Assembly (NCBI GenBank): GCA_947089135.1
Contig: CAMUJF010000001.1
Coordinates: 194,173 to 258,172 of the forward strand
Reading direction: 5' to 3'
DNA: 64,000 nt
Origin: an uncultured Clostridia bacterium
Lineage (GTDB): Bacteria; Bacillota; Clostridia; Oscillospirales; Ruminococcaceae
Part shown: positions 34,404-44,591 of the stretch, one piece after another
Position numbering within the stretch: position 1 is the stretch's first letter
Layout of the letters: each line of letters opens with the position of its first letter
The notes under the pieces: model-generated
The model's database searches: none
Seen by the model: only the letters and a program-made list of their open reading frames with translations
What the model was told of the DNA's origin: nothing
Program-made: the position numbers and the translations under genes

Positions 34404-36014
34404 GTGACGAACACGGTTTTGTTTAATCTGCAGGCGGCTGCAATGGCTGCGGCGGCTAATTCGTCCAATCAGGCGAATCAGAAGCTTCCTAACGGAGAGG
34501 ATATTCCCGAGGGTATGAACTTTTCGGACATTTTGGCTTCGCAGAATGTGCAAAACGCGCAGATGAACACGGCTGAAAACGTTGAGGGAACAGAAGTTCC
34601 TGCTGAAAACGAGGAAAATCCCGACGTTGAGGAAATGGATAAAGGAATATTTTCCGATGCGCTTAAGCTGATCGAAAATGCAGACGACGGAGTGAAAAAG
34701 GCTTTGGAGCTTTTGCTGAAAACCGTTCTCAACGCTTTGAGAGGTTCAAGCGACGGCGAGGAAAGAAAAACCGATATGTTTATGATCCTTACCGACGGAA
34801 GCGCAGGCTTTTCCGACGAGGACGATATGTCCGGCGATATGCTTCTCGGCGCGGAGATCATGAACAGACTGGGGATCATGCTTGATTCCGAAGTCGAAAA
34901 GGAGACCGATCCCGACTTGCTTCTCGGCGAGCTTGAAAAGATCGTTGAGCAGATACTCGGAGGCGGCGACGAGGATACCGATGAAAATACGGCGGCGGAC
35001 GCTTTGGCGGCTTTGCTGAATATCGCTCCAGAGGACGTTGAAAGCTTTGCTTTTGAGGACGGCAGCGTAAAGACCGAGGCTGTGGGAAATGCGGCTGAGG
35101 CTATGAAAGCTCCGGTAAAGGCATTGGAGGCTGAGGCTCCCGAAAAGCTTTCAGAAGCGGAAAAGCTTTACAGCGAGTTTGCTGCAGAGGTCGTCTCAAA
35201 AACGGAGGACGTTCCGAATACGGTTTCAAGAACAGGCTTTTCGGCTCTGAAGATCAATAACGCTTCCGAACAGGTAAATAACATTGGAAGAAAATTGTAC
35301 TCAGAATCCGAAACGGAGGAGATTCCGGTTCAGGCACTTTCAGAGGATCATTCGGGTATTGGCGAGAACTCAGACGCGAATAAGGACAGTGAATCCGAAA
35401 GCAGATCTGAGGGCGAGGTCAGAACAGCTGCTGAGATCGCGGCGGGAGCGTCGGCGGAAAATCAAACAACGGTTTTTGTACGCGATGAGATCGCAGCGGA
35501 AAGTACCGAAACTAAGTTGGACGCTGATACGGCGTTTTCAGTAGAGAATCAGGTAAAGGACGTTGTGACCGACGAGATCGCTGAATTCGGCGACAAGGAC
35601 GGTGTTAGAGAGCTTGTTCTTATCCTCAGACCGAGAGAATTGGGTCAGATTGCTGTAAAGTTGGTAAAGGACGCAAATACGGTCTCGGTCATCATGTCGG
35701 CTCAGTATGAAGAGGTCGGCAAGCTTATGACTCAGCGAGCAGCTTATTTGGGCGAAAGTCTTGCAGGCAGGGATTACAGCGTAAAGGACGTTCAGATCGT
35801 TGAGCCGGGAAACGCGGCTGAACAGATGGGACTCAACTTTACGGATCACGGCTTCAGCTTTGCGCGTAATCAGGGAGGCTCAAACGACACAGGCAGCGGA
35901 CGAGGCTACCGCGAAGAAAACGACGGCTACGGGGAAATTGGCGGAATAGAAGAGATCGGCGCAGATCGCGGCGATATTAGATTCAGGGAGGCGAAATTAT
36001 GGACGACAGCTTAA
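34404..36014 (+). CDS. fliK: Flagellar hook-length control protein FliK
   Basis: 536 residues. Long acidic, Ala/Glu-rich ruler region (1-380) followed by the Flg_hook domain VRELVLILRPRELGQIAVKLV..NTVSVIMSAQYEEVGKLM (about 395-470). GTG start with AGGAGGG upstream. The last 16 bases overlap flgD. The switch-type C-terminal domain supports the assignment; the ruler is unconserved as is normal. Confidence 0.85.
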   Translation: MTNTVLFNLQAAAMAAAANSSNQANQKLPNGEDIPEGMNFSDILASQNVQNAQMNTAENVEGTEVPAENEENPDVEEMDKGIFSDALKLIENADDGVKKALELLLKTVLNALRGSSDGEERKTDMFMILTDGSAGFSDEDDMSGDMLLGAEIMNRLGIMLDSEVEKETDPDLLLGELEKIVEQILGGGDEDTDENTAADALAALLNIAPEDVESFAFEDGSVKTEAVGNAAEAMKAPVKALEAEAPEKLSEAEKLYSEFAAEVVSKTEDVPNTVSRTGFSALKINNASEQVNNIGRKLYSESETEEIPVQALSEDHSGIGENSDANKDSESESRSEGEVRTAAEIAAGASAENQTTVFVRDEIAAESTETKLDADTAFSVENQVKDVVTDEIAEFGDKDGVRELVLILRPRELGQIAVKLVKDANTVSVIMSAQYEEVGKLMTQRAAYLGESLAGRDYSVKDVQIVEPGNAAEQMGLNFTDHGFSFARNQGGSNDTGSGRGYREENDGYGEIGGIEEIGADRGDIRFREAKLWTTA

Positions 36015-37588
36015 AAGTCGGCAACAGTGTGTTCAGTAAGTACACCGGAGAATACATAGACTCAAGCAGCAATAAGGTCGATAAAAGCGATCCCAACAAC
36101 TATATGACCTTTGACAGCTACCTTAAGCTGCTGACAGAGCAGATGCGCAATCAGGATTTCAACAATCCTATGGACGATTCCGAAGTTCTTGCTCAGATGG
36201 CTCAGTACTCCATGCTTGAGGGTATCAAGAATATGACCCAGCAGTCAAACATCAGTTACGCTACGTCTTTGGTTGGACAGGTGGTTACGGTTGACGACGG
36301 CAGCGGAGCCTACACGGGTATGGTTGAGTCGGTAACTGTAAAAAGCGGCGAGCCTTGGCTCATGGTAGACGGAATGGCCTACAAGAGCGACAAGGTAACG
36401 GATATTGTTGATATTTATACTTTTAACGGCCTTATGGATCTTATAGGCAAAAAAGTAAAGGCAAAGGGTACGGACTCCGATACCGCGGTCACAGGCGTTG
36501 TTACAAACGTTCTTTATAAGGACGGCGAGGGATACGCTGTGGTAAACGACAAGCTTATCGCAATAAGCAAGCTTGAGCTTGCGGACGGTTCGGACATTGA
36601 TATCTCCGGCAAGCCGAACGGCTCTGAGAAGCCTGACGACACAGAAGGATCGGAGGATATCGAGGAAGAGGATTCCGCAGACAGCGGAAACGGGGACAAT
36701 ACCGTTACTGAGACGGCGGAGGCTGAAACAGCGGCGGCTATGAGCTACAAAGCAAGATCCGAATCGCTTATCGACACTTTTATGAAAGAGCTTGACGAAG
36801 CCGGCGGAGTCAACGCGGTCGAAAAGGCGTCTGCGTCAAAGACTGTACAGGCCGCGGCAAACATCGCAGAAGAGTATTACGTTGAATTCATGGAGCTTGA
36901 AGTTCCGGACTACGGCGCAGGCGCATACGCTGACGACAATGTTATAACGGGAAGCGTTTCCTCAAATTCAGACAGGGTTATGGGCAGCGGAAGCGGTACT
37001 CTTTCAAAAACCTCCGAGGTCAAAAATGCAAGCAGTTCAAACAACTACAGTGCGAACTACGGCAATTATAACAGCTACGGAAATTACGGCAGCTACAGCG
37101 GCGTTACCACGAAAGCGGGCGTTTCCACAAGCGACTGCGTACCTCACAGGATCTCTGTTGAGAATTACCCGGAGGAGGCTGCTCTTGCAGACAGACTGGG
37201 CACAAGAATGTACGACATCAGATTCATTAATAACCGCGCTATCACTTCAAGGATCAAGACCGATGAGGTCATAGGTCACTCCAGCAGCGGAAAGCCCGTT
37301 ACCGAAATAGGCTACAGCGGCGTGGGTCAGCTCGGCGAGGTAATTACCTTTGCGGACGGCACACAGAGAGTTGAAATTCTTATGAGAAACGGTCATTCGG
37401 GCTGGCTTACCACATCGGGCAGACTTACGCTTGACGAGATATGCACCAGAGACGGCGAACCCGGTTCTCTTTCCGGAAAGCTTACTCCCGAAGAAAGCGC
37501 AATCAGACATTATTCAGATCCTCATGCGGAAATGGATCAGTCCCTCAAAAACAGTTATAAACGCTATATCCGTACACACGGAGCTTAA
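35999..37588 (+). CDS. flgD: FlgD-type hook-capping protein with large C-terminal extension
   Basis: 529 residues. The N-terminal ~100 residues are the FlgD capping domain (MTFDSYLKLLTEQMRNQDFNNPMDDSEVLAQMAQYSMLEGI). Residues ~105-200 contain two small SH3/Tudor-like repeats (LVGQVVTVDDG.., LIGKKVKAKG..). An acidic linker follows (205-245), and then a ~280-residue extension with an Asn/Gly/Tyr/Ser-rich stretch (about 345-370) and a terminal domain of unknown type with GYSGVGQLGEVITFADG. Common FlgD proteins have 140-250 residues. Whether the tail stays on the hook is unknown. Overlaps fliK. Confidence 0.82.
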   Translation: MDDSLKVGNSVFSKYTGEYIDSSSNKVDKSDPNNYMTFDSYLKLLTEQMRNQDFNNPMDDSEVLAQMAQYSMLEGIKNMTQQSNISYATSLVGQVVTVDDGSGAYTGMVESVTVKSGEPWLMVDGMAYKSDKVTDIVDIYTFNGLMDLIGKKVKAKGTDSDTAVTGVVTNVLYKDGEGYAVVNDKLIAISKLELADGSDIDISGKPNGSEKPDDTEGSEDIEEEDSADSGNGDNTVTETAEAETAAAMSYKARSESLIDTFMKELDEAGGVNAVEKASASKTVQAAANIAEEYYVEFMELEVPDYGAGAYADDNVITGSVSSNSDRVMGSGSGTLSKTSEVKNASSSNNYSANYGNYNSYGNYGSYSGVTTKAGVSTSDCVPHRISVENYPEEAALADRLGTRMYDIRFINNRAITSRIKTDEVIGHSSSGKPVTEIGYSGVGQLGEVITFADGTQRVEILMRNGHSGWLTTSGRLTLDEICTRDGEPGSLSGKLTPEESAIRHYSDPHAEMDQSLKNSYKRYIRTHGA

Positions 37589-37615
37589 TTAAACCGAAAA
37601 GGAATGATACCGGCT

Positions 37616-38017
37616 ATGCTTATAAGCGAATATTTAAGTCTTCGCGGCGTGTCGGTAACCACAGGCAGTCCCGCAGGACAGCGTACCGAACAAAACGGCG
37701 CGCCGGGTCAGAGCGGTTTTGCCGAAGAGCTGAAAAAACAGCTTGAAGCCCAGAGCGGCAGCGGCGTAAAGTTTTCAAAGCACGCTGTGGAAAGAATGTC
37801 TGAAAGAAACATAGACCTTTCCGAAAGCGGCAGGCTGGACAGACTTAACAAGGCGGTGGAGCTTGCGGGCGAAAAAGGTTCCGACGACGCGCTTGTAATC
37901 ATTGATTCCACGGCGTTTTTGGTAAGCGTAAGGAACAACAAGGTCATTACGACCCTTACCGCTGACGATATGCGGGGAAACATTTTTACAAACATCGACT
38001 CGACAGTTATAATGTGA
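37616..38017 (+). CDS. Flagellar operon protein (TIGR02530 type)
   Basis: 133 residues. The C-terminal part KFSKHAVERMSERNIDLSESGRLDRLNKAVELAGEKGSDDALVIID..AFLVSVRNNKVITTL matches the conserved family found between flgD and flgE in Firmicutes; exact role unknown. The ATG at 37616 is favoured, with AAAAGGA about 12 bases upstream; the ATG at 37604 abuts that site. Confidence 0.82.
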   Translation: MLISEYLSLRGVSVTTGSPAGQRTEQNGAPGQSGFAEELKKQLEAQSGSGVKFSKHAVERMSERNIDLSESGRLDRLNKAVELAGEKGSDDALVIIDSTAFLVSVRNNKVITTLTADDMRGNIFTNIDSTVIM

Positions 38018-38176
38018 CAAGGTACGGACAGTTCCGACCCGATCCGTACAAAAAGAATAAATGCCGGCGGCGTTCAAAACGATTGGACCGAAAGGAAATC
38101 GTTCCGTCCCGAACGACTTGACGGACGGAGCTTCGGCCGGCGCGAAAATTATTTAATAAGGAGCGCTTGATTATAA

Positions 38177-39619
38177 ATGATTAGATCTCTTTACTCCGGT
38201 GTTTCCGGACTTACTACCCACCAGACAAGAATGGACGTTATCGGTAACAATATCGCTAACGTTAACACCTACGGCTATAAAGCCCACAGAACAACTTTCC
38301 GCGACATCTACTATCAGGCAAGCAGAAGCGCGTCAAGCGGTAAGGACGCTTATGCAGGTAACAACGTTTCCGAAGTTGGATACGGCGTTCGCCTCGGTTC
38401 TATCGACAAGGATATGTCACCGAGCAGCGGTCAGCACACAGGCAAAAACTGGGATATGATGATCGAGGGTGACGGCTTCTTCATGACGGCTACCTTTGAC
38501 GGTGAAAACGTACGCTCCGACCTCAGAACAAGAGAGACGCTGTATACACGTATGGGTAACTTTGGTCCCGACAGCTACGGAAACCTGGCTACCGCCGATA
38601 ACCGCTTTGTCCTCGGTTCGCGCAACTCGCTTGCGGGTCTGAAAAGCACCGGAGCTCCAAGTGAAAACGCTCTTGCGGACGTTCAGCTCAAGGACAGGAA
38701 CGGTGACGGAGACATAAACGCAAGCGATCTTACTTTCCGCAACACTATTAATATCAACGAACTGATCCAGACAGCCTACAATGTTTACACAGACGATTTC
38801 GGCTTTATGTTCGGTATTAACTGGGAGGCTCTTGTTGCTCTTGAAGAGGGTCCCGCGGACGGCACGTATGTTGCATACGATTTTGACGGAGCTGAATGGC
38901 CCGACGACGCGGATACGCCTGCCGAAAAGCTGAAATATGTTGACGTTCAGCAGACTCTGAGGAATCTGGGTGTGGTTCCACGAGGAGACGATGAAGCGAG
39001 AACAAAGTTCAATACGTTCCTTACTGCGAATGCTGACGCTAATATTTTCTACGCTGTTGACAAGACAGGTCAGGGCTTGGCTGACAAGGACGGTAATCTC
39101 AAAAATGCTGCGGGAGAAACGACAACTTATGCGGAGCAGCACGCAGCTTTGCTGGCAGCCGAAGCGGCTGATGCCGCGGTAACCGATCCTGCGCAAAAGG
39201 TCAATCTTAAGCAGACAATAGCCGACGCTGAAGGCTATACCATGCGTCAGGGCGAGCTTAAATATTCAAATGTGGGTACTCTTCAGATCAATGAATACGG
39301 TCAGATTGTCTGCACCTATAATGACGAGTTGAAGTACCTTGCAAGGATCGAGCTTGCTTGCTTTGACAACGCCGACGGTCTTCAGGAGGCGGGAGGAACT
39401 AACTTTAAGCAGACCTCAGCTTCGGGAGCTGCAATAATTGCGAACCCAAACGATGACGGTGCGGGCATTGTAAAGAACACATATCTTGAAATGTCTAATG
39501 TAAACCTTGCAAATGAATTCTCGGATATGATCATTACGCAGAGAGGCTATCAGGCTAACGCAAGAATGATAACCACCTCCGACTCCATGCTTGAGGAGCT
39601 TGTAAACCTCAAGAGATAA
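38177..39619 (+). CDS. flgE: Flagellar hook protein FlgE
   Basis: 480 residues; hook subunit. Conserved axial-protein N-terminus MIRSLYSGVSGLTTHQTRMDVIGNNIANVNTYGYKA, GDGFFM near 97, and C-terminus MSNVNLANEFSDMIITQRGYQANARMITTSD. The variable middle is enriched in Asp/Ala. AAGGAG precedes the ATG by about 12 bases. It comes after a 159-base gap that has no ORF. Confidence 0.93.
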   Translation: MIRSLYSGVSGLTTHQTRMDVIGNNIANVNTYGYKAHRTTFRDIYYQASRSASSGKDAYAGNNVSEVGYGVRLGSIDKDMSPSSGQHTGKNWDMMIEGDGFFMTATFDGENVRSDLRTRETLYTRMGNFGPDSYGNLATADNRFVLGSRNSLAGLKSTGAPSENALADVQLKDRNGDGDINASDLTFRNTININELIQTAYNVYTDDFGFMFGINWEALVALEEGPADGTYVAYDFDGAEWPDDADTPAEKLKYVDVQQTLRNLGVVPRGDDEARTKFNTFLTANADANIFYAVDKTGQGLADKDGNLKNAAGETTTYAEQHAALLAAEAADAAVTDPAQKVNLKQTIADAEGYTMRQGELKYSNVGTLQINEYGQIVCTYNDELKYLARIELACFDNADGLQEAGGTNFKQTSASGAAIIANPNDDGAGIVKNTYLEMSNVNLANEFSDMIITQRGYQANARMITTSDSMLEELVNLKR

Positions 39620-39820
39620 TGACGGTTAACGCTTTGCGCGCCGCTGAAGCGAACGGAGCGATACCCATTTGACCCCATTAAAAATTACAGAACTGTAAAT
39701 AATATCTCTCAGCGTGACTTGCGGAGCGGCTGCGGGCTGCTCCGCCGCGTCACAGCTTATGTTTTGCTATTGCTGACGCTGCGGGTACGATTCGCAAAAA
39801 TTATGCCGAAAGGAATAAAT

Positions 39821-40015
39821 ATGATACAGCTAACCAGGATCAACGGAACGGAGCTTCTTGTGAACGAACAGTTCATTGAAATAGCCGAGCAGACTCCCGA
39901 TACGGTGATAACCATGCAGAACGGTCACAGGTATCTTGTAAGGGAGTCTATAGAGGAAATTATTGGCAAAGCGAGAAACTACAGCCGCGAATGTTTTTCC
40001 GACTCCGTTAAATAA
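39821..40015 (+). CDS. flbD: FlbD family flagellar protein
   Basis: 64 residues matching FlbD: MIQLTRINGTELLVNEQFIEIAEQTPDTVITMQNGHRYLVRES. A small soluble protein found next to motA in Clostridia and Bacilli. The ATG at 39821 has GAAAGGA upstream; the 98-residue reading from 39719 adds a non-conserved leader. The ~200 bases before it hold nothing else. Confidence 0.9.
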   Translation: MIQLTRINGTELLVNEQFIEIAEQTPDTVITMQNGHRYLVRESIEEIIGKARNYSRECFSDSVK

Positions 40016-40082
40016 GACAGCAACGGCGTACCTTTTAGGTAATCTGCCTTTTTATATAAAATAATTTTTGGAGGAAGTTTAT

Positions 40083-40886
40083 ATGAATATTTCCGGTATT
40101 ATAGGCTTTGTTCTTGCCATCGGACTTGTAGTCTGGGGAATTACAACTGGCGGTGAGCTCAGCGGCTTCTGGGATCCCGCTTCGGTCGCTATCGTTGTGG
40201 GCGGTACAATAGGCGCTTTGGTGTTTATTTACCCCGTTTCGGTTCTGACAAAGGTGCCGAAAATGCTTAAAGAAGCTTTTTTCCCGACGAAATACGACCC
40301 GGACAAATACATAAACGATATGGTGGAGTACTGTAAAACAGCGCGTATGAAAGGTATCCTTGCTCTTGAAGAGTCGGCGAACGCCTGCCCCGATCCGTTT
40401 ATGAAATCGGCGCTTATGCTTATCGTAGACGCGAACGATTCCGACAAAGTCCAGAGTATGCTTGACGACTCCATAAACTTCATATGCGAACGTCATGAAA
40501 GCAACTTCGCACTTTGGGTAAGAGGTTCGGCTATTGCTCCCGCCATGGGTATGATCGGTACCCTTATCGGTCTGATCAACATGCTTGCAAGCCTTGATCC
40601 GAGCGACCCGAACTCGGCGTCTTCCCTTGGTCAAGGTATGTCCACGGCTCTGATAACAACGTTCTACGGCTGTATTTTGGCGCACCTTGTTTTTACTCCT
40701 ATAGGAAACCTTTGTAAGTACAACCATAATAAGGAAGTGCTTTGTCTTCAGATAATCGAGGAAGGTACTCTTGCTATCATTTCCGGTGCTAACCCACGTT
40801 ACGTGGAGGAAAAGCTGAGAATGATGCTTCCCGGCACACACAAGCCTAAAAAGACATCATCAGCTTCTTCGGGAGACGGCGAGTAA
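40083..40886 (+). CDS. motA: Flagellar motor stator protein MotA
   Basis: 267 residues with four membrane segments (about 3-23, 32-52, 147-170, 180-203). The cytoplasmic loop carries conserved charged residues, and the PAMGMIGTLIGLI..L and TALITTFYGCILAHLVF motifs are typical. The ATG at 40083 follows TTGGAGGAAG. Confidence 0.95.
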   Translation: MNISGIIGFVLAIGLVVWGITTGGELSGFWDPASVAIVVGGTIGALVFIYPVSVLTKVPKMLKEAFFPTKYDPDKYINDMVEYCKTARMKGILALEESANACPDPFMKSALMLIVDANDSDKVQSMLDDSINFICERHESNFALWVRGSAIAPAMGMIGTLIGLINMLASLDPSDPNSASSLGQGMSTALITTFYGCILAHLVFTPIGNLCKYNHNKEVLCLQIIEEGTLAIISGANPRYVEEKLRMMLPGTHKPKKTSSASSGDGE

Positions 40887-40972
40887 TCATTTCCGGCACG
40901 TTGTTGTGCAAAATTACTAAAATAGCAGCGAAAAATCTGTCGCGAAATTGTTACCGTTTTTAAGAAATACGC

Positions 40973-41001
40973 TTTAAATCTCGAAAAAAATATGGTATAA
41001 T
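40973..41001 (+). promoter_or_regulatory. Possible internal promoter before motB
   Basis: TATAAT at 40996-41001 with TTTAAA at 40973-40978 and a 17-base spacer; the -35 match is weak. It could give separate expression of motB and later genes. Confidence 0.4.
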
Positions 41002-41043
41002 TATTAAATCAAAATTCAACTTCCGCTAAAAGGAGGGGGTACT

Positions 41044-41970
41044 TTGGCTAAGAAGAGGCAGTCGCAGGAAGAAGAAGGCGGCAGCTGGATGGACACATAC
41101 GGCGACATGATCACTCTTGTTCTTACGTTTTTCGTTCTGCTGTATTCAATGTCCTCTATGGATCAGAGCAAGTGGCAGTACATTGCCGGAGCTTTGTCAA
41201 AGGCGGACACCCAACAGGAAAATGTTCAGGTCGTTCTCGAACCCAATCCCGCAAACGACCCCAGCGCAATATATGACAACGAGGTGCCCGAGATTCAGGA
41301 CGAGGCGGACATTGTTGACTTCGAGGACTTCTATATGTACCTAAAGCAGGTCATAGTCTCAAACAAGCTTCAGGAGAGCGTAAGCGTTGAAATGTCCAAA
41401 ACCGGCGTTTATATGCGCTTCAGGGACAACATCTTCTTTGCGGGGGACAGCGACGTTCTTCTCGACGAGGGTAAATACATACTTGAGATTATCTCAGACG
41501 GCATCAGAAGCATCAATGAGAGGATAAAAGCCATCAGGGTGGGCGGTCATACCGCAGGCTCGGCAAACTCTACGGTAAACGAGTGGAGACTCTCCTCCGG
41601 ACGTGCGGATTCAGTCATAAATTACATGATAAGCCTTGACGCATGCGAACCCGACAGATTTTCTTCGGCGGGATACGGAAAGTACCGCCCCGTTGAGGAC
41701 AACGATACCGAGGAGGGCAGACGTCAGAACAGGCGCGTTGAGATCGTCTTTATAAGAAACGACGTGGACTTTACCGATCCCGAGGTCATTCAGGAGCTCT
41801 TCAATCTTGAATACGGTGCGAACTTCGTGCAGTACTCCGACGAGGACGGCTCCGTTCAGGGCGGGGACGATATCGAGGAAACGATCCCCGATATTGACGA
41901 CGGACGCAGCGACCCCGACAGGGTCTATATCTCAAAGGAGGACGCTCTCACCAGAATGAGAGAAGAATAA
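41044..41970 (+). CDS. motB: Flagellar motor stator protein MotB
   Basis: 308 residues. The single membrane segment follows WMDTYGDMITLVLTFFVLLYSMS, with the proton/sodium-binding Asp in YGD. The C-terminal OmpA-like peptidoglycan-binding domain includes VGGHTAGSANSTVNEWRLSSGRADSVINYM and RRVEIVF. TTG start with AGGAGGGGG upstream. The acidic C-terminal tail is slightly longer than usual. Confidence 0.93.
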   Translation: MAKKRQSQEEEGGSWMDTYGDMITLVLTFFVLLYSMSSMDQSKWQYIAGALSKADTQQENVQVVLEPNPANDPSAIYDNEVPEIQDEADIVDFEDFYMYLKQVIVSNKLQESVSVEMSKTGVYMRFRDNIFFAGDSDVLLDEGKYILEIISDGIRSINERIKAIRVGGHTAGSANSTVNEWRLSSGRADSVINYMISLDACEPDRFSSAGYGKYRPVEDNDTEEGRRQNRRVEIVFIRNDVDFTDPEVIQELFNLEYGANFVQYSDEDGSVQGGDDIEETIPDIDDGRSDPDRVYISKEDALTRMREE

Positions 41971-42066
41971 GCCGTATCCGGGGGCACGCAGGGTATCCTG
42001 CATATTTCCGAGCGGATAACGGTATAAACGGAATATTTCCATTCCGGAAAGGATGGCTGCAAAAAT

Positions 42067-43077
42067 ATGGCTGACGTATTGTCGCAAAGCCAGATTGACG
42101 CGCTGTTGAACAGCTTCTCGTCCGAAGGAACAAAGGCCTTTGACGAGATAGAGGAACAGTCCAAGGAGCAGAAAATAAAGAATTACGACTTCAAGATGCC
42201 TAAAAAGTTCACCAAAGAACAGCTCAAGGTCATCGACGGTATCTTTGAAAACTACTCCAGGGTTTTGTCCTCTTATCTTACCGGTCTTATGAGGATCTAC
42301 TGCAAGGTCGAGGTGCTTTCGATCGAGGAGCAGGTTTACTATGAGTTCAACAATGCGCTTCCTGACTATGTTATGATGTCAATGATCAATATGGGGATCA
42401 CCGACGACGATGTAATGGAAACAAACTGCATTATGGAAATTTCCAACCCGATCGCTTTTTCAATGATGGATCGTCTGATGGGCGGAAGCGGAGCGTACAT
42501 TGAGCAGAACAGGGACTTTACCGAAATAGAGGTCGGTCTGTTCGCAAGCGTTATGGGTAAAATGGCAGGGCTTCTGAAAGAACCGTGGGGGACATACATA
42601 GACATCAATCCTACGATCACTACTATAGAAACAAACGCAAGAGTCATGCAGTCGATATCGCCCGACGAGGTGGTTATTCTGGTAGTGCTCGAAATGGAGA
42701 TAAAGGACGTTAAGAATACTATGACGTTCTGTATCCCGGCGCTTAACTTGGAATCCATTATGGCGAAATTCGGCGACAGATGGTCAAGGACTACTAAAAA
42801 GCTTGACCCCAAAAAGGAAAAAGAAAGGCGTGTCTCGCTTCTTGAAGCCATTAAGGATTCGGAGCTTAAAATTGACACCGTTCTGTGTGAAACGAAGCTT
42901 GATCTGTTCGACGTTCTTACGATGCAGCCAGGCGACGTGATCCCTCTTAATATGCCTATTGACAGCAATGTTACCGTCAAGATCGGAAGCAATATCTGGT
43001 TTGACGGAAAGCTGGGTATAAAGAACAAGAAAAAAGCTGTTAAAATAGACCACATATTCAAAGACCTGGGAAAATAA
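42067..43077 (+). CDS. fliM: Flagellar motor switch protein FliM
   Basis: 336 residues. N-terminal CheY-P binding peptide LSQSQIDALLNSF, CheC-like middle domain (about 45-230) and C-terminal SpoA domain (FDVLTMQPGDVIPLNMPIDSNVTVKIGSNIWF). The role is switching of rotation. Placed before fliY without an intervening fliL. Confidence 0.95.
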   Translation: MADVLSQSQIDALLNSFSSEGTKAFDEIEEQSKEQKIKNYDFKMPKKFTKEQLKVIDGIFENYSRVLSSYLTGLMRIYCKVEVLSIEEQVYYEFNNALPDYVMMSMINMGITDDDVMETNCIMEISNPIAFSMMDRLMGGSGAYIEQNRDFTEIEVGLFASVMGKMAGLLKEPWGTYIDINPTITTIETNARVMQSISPDEVVILVVLEMEIKDVKNTMTFCIPALNLESIMAKFGDRWSRTTKKLDPKKEKERRVSLLEAIKDSELKIDTVLCETKLDLFDVLTMQPGDVIPLNMPIDSNVTVKIGSNIWFDGKLGIKNKKKAVKIDHIFKDLGK

Positions 43078-43145
43078 ACTGCGCAAAATTGCAAGGCAAA
43101 TGCGGCATCTGAAAAAACGCAGAACGGAAAGGAAGGTTACATATA

Positions 43146-44420
43146 ATGAGCGAGGAAAAACTTACCATTGACGGCTTTGGCGAAGTGGAAATGGACGCCA
43201 TCGGCGAAATAATGAACATAACCATGGGATCGGCGGCCACTGCTGTTTCAAATATGCTTTCAGCCAAGGTATGGATCACTACCCCGCAGGTGAAGGTCAT
43301 CAGATCCGATGAGCTGTCGTTTCCTGAGCTGGAACCGTCTATTATGGTCAAAATCAAATATACCCAAGGAGTTTCGGGCGAGAACGTTCTTGTACTCAAG
43401 CAGAACGACGTTCAGCTCATTCTCAATCAGCTTATGGGTCTGCCTCTGGAGATCAGCGATGATTTTCAGTTCGACGAAATGAATATTTCCGCAGTGTGCG
43501 AGGTAATGAACCAGATGATGGGCGCGTCGGCTACGGCGCTTTCAGAGATCATCGAAACGACGGTCGACATCTCCACACCTGAGGCTGTCGTTCAGGAGGG
43601 CGGCGCGGACGCGGTAAGGCAGGAGATATACGATCTGACCGGTCAGGAGCATGTCTGCATCGTAAAGTTCGACCTTACTATTGACGGTGTTATAAAGTCG
43701 GAATTTATTTCAGTGCTTACTATCAGTCTTGCCAAGGAAATGGCTGACAAGATGATGACAGGCTATAACAATATTATGGACAGCATTGAGGAGACTGAGC
43801 CTGCTCCCGCACCTGCTCCTGCGGCTTCGGCAGGCGGAGGCGCGTCAATGTCCCAGGAACAGATAGAGGCTATGATGGGCGGAGGAGCTGCTCCGCAGCC
43901 CGCGGCGCCTCAGATGCCTCAGCAGCCTATGGGAGCTGCGCCTATGCCGGGAGTTCCCGCCGCAGGTGCAATGCCTCAGATGCCATACGGTCAGCCTATG
44001 GATCCGAATATGGCGGCTATGTACGGCGGATATCCTCCCCAGGGAATGTATCCTCAGATGCCTATGCAGCCTGCTATGCCTCCTATGAACGTTCAGCCTG
44101 TGCAGCTTCAGAATTTTGCTGCGTACAATAACGCTAACCTTAATCAGGATCAGAACGACAATCTGAAGCTTCTGATGAACGTTCCGCTGAATGTTACCGT
44201 AGAAATCGGTTCGGCTGTCAAGAAGGTCAAGGAGATACTTGATTTCTCGCAGGGTACCATTATTGAGCTTGAACGTCAGGCGGGCGCTCCGGTTGACATT
44301 ATCGTAAACGGCAACCTTATTGCCAAAGGCGACGTGGTGGTTATCGACGACAACTTCGCCGTGAGGATCACGGAGATAATAAAGTCCAAATTCCTGGAAT
44401 CGCTGGGCGGCAAGGAATAG
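43146..44420 (+). CDS. fliY: Flagellar switch/phosphatase protein FliY
   Basis: 424 residues. CheC-like phosphatase domain with two intact [D/S]x3Ex2Nx22P sites: DAIGEIMN..P (about residues 17-47) and SAVCEVMN..P (about 117-147). A Pro/Met/Gln-rich linker follows (about 220-330), then a FliN-type SpoA domain (LLMNVPLNVTVEIGSAVKKVKEILDF). Expected to dephosphorylate CheY-P at the switch. AAAGGAAGG precedes the ATG. Confidence 0.93.
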   Translation: MSEEKLTIDGFGEVEMDAIGEIMNITMGSAATAVSNMLSAKVWITTPQVKVIRSDELSFPELEPSIMVKIKYTQGVSGENVLVLKQNDVQLILNQLMGLPLEISDDFQFDEMNISAVCEVMNQMMGASATALSEIIETTVDISTPEAVVQEGGADAVRQEIYDLTGQEHVCIVKFDLTIDGVIKSEFISVLTISLAKEMADKMMTGYNNIMDSIEETEPAPAPAPAASAGGGASMSQEQIEAMMGGGAAPQPAAPQMPQQPMGAAPMPGVPAAGAMPQMPYGQPMDPNMAAMYGGYPPQGMYPQMPMQPAMPPMNVQPVQLQNFAAYNNANLNQDQNDNLKLLMNVPLNVTVEIGSAVKKVKEILDFSQGTIIELERQAGAPVDIIVNGNLIAKGDVVVIDDNFAVRITEIIKSKFLESLGGKE

Positions 44421-44591
44421 GCACAGATAGTTTTCCTGCGCAGCATTGCACAGGAGTCATGGGACTAACAGCTTCCGGCAGACCGCGTGGCTGTACCATA
44501 AATAAAATATTATATTCAGGGAAACGGAACCGCCCGACGTTCCCGTAGGAAACGACAAAATATTTCCGAGGCGGAGAAACGGAGTTTTATT

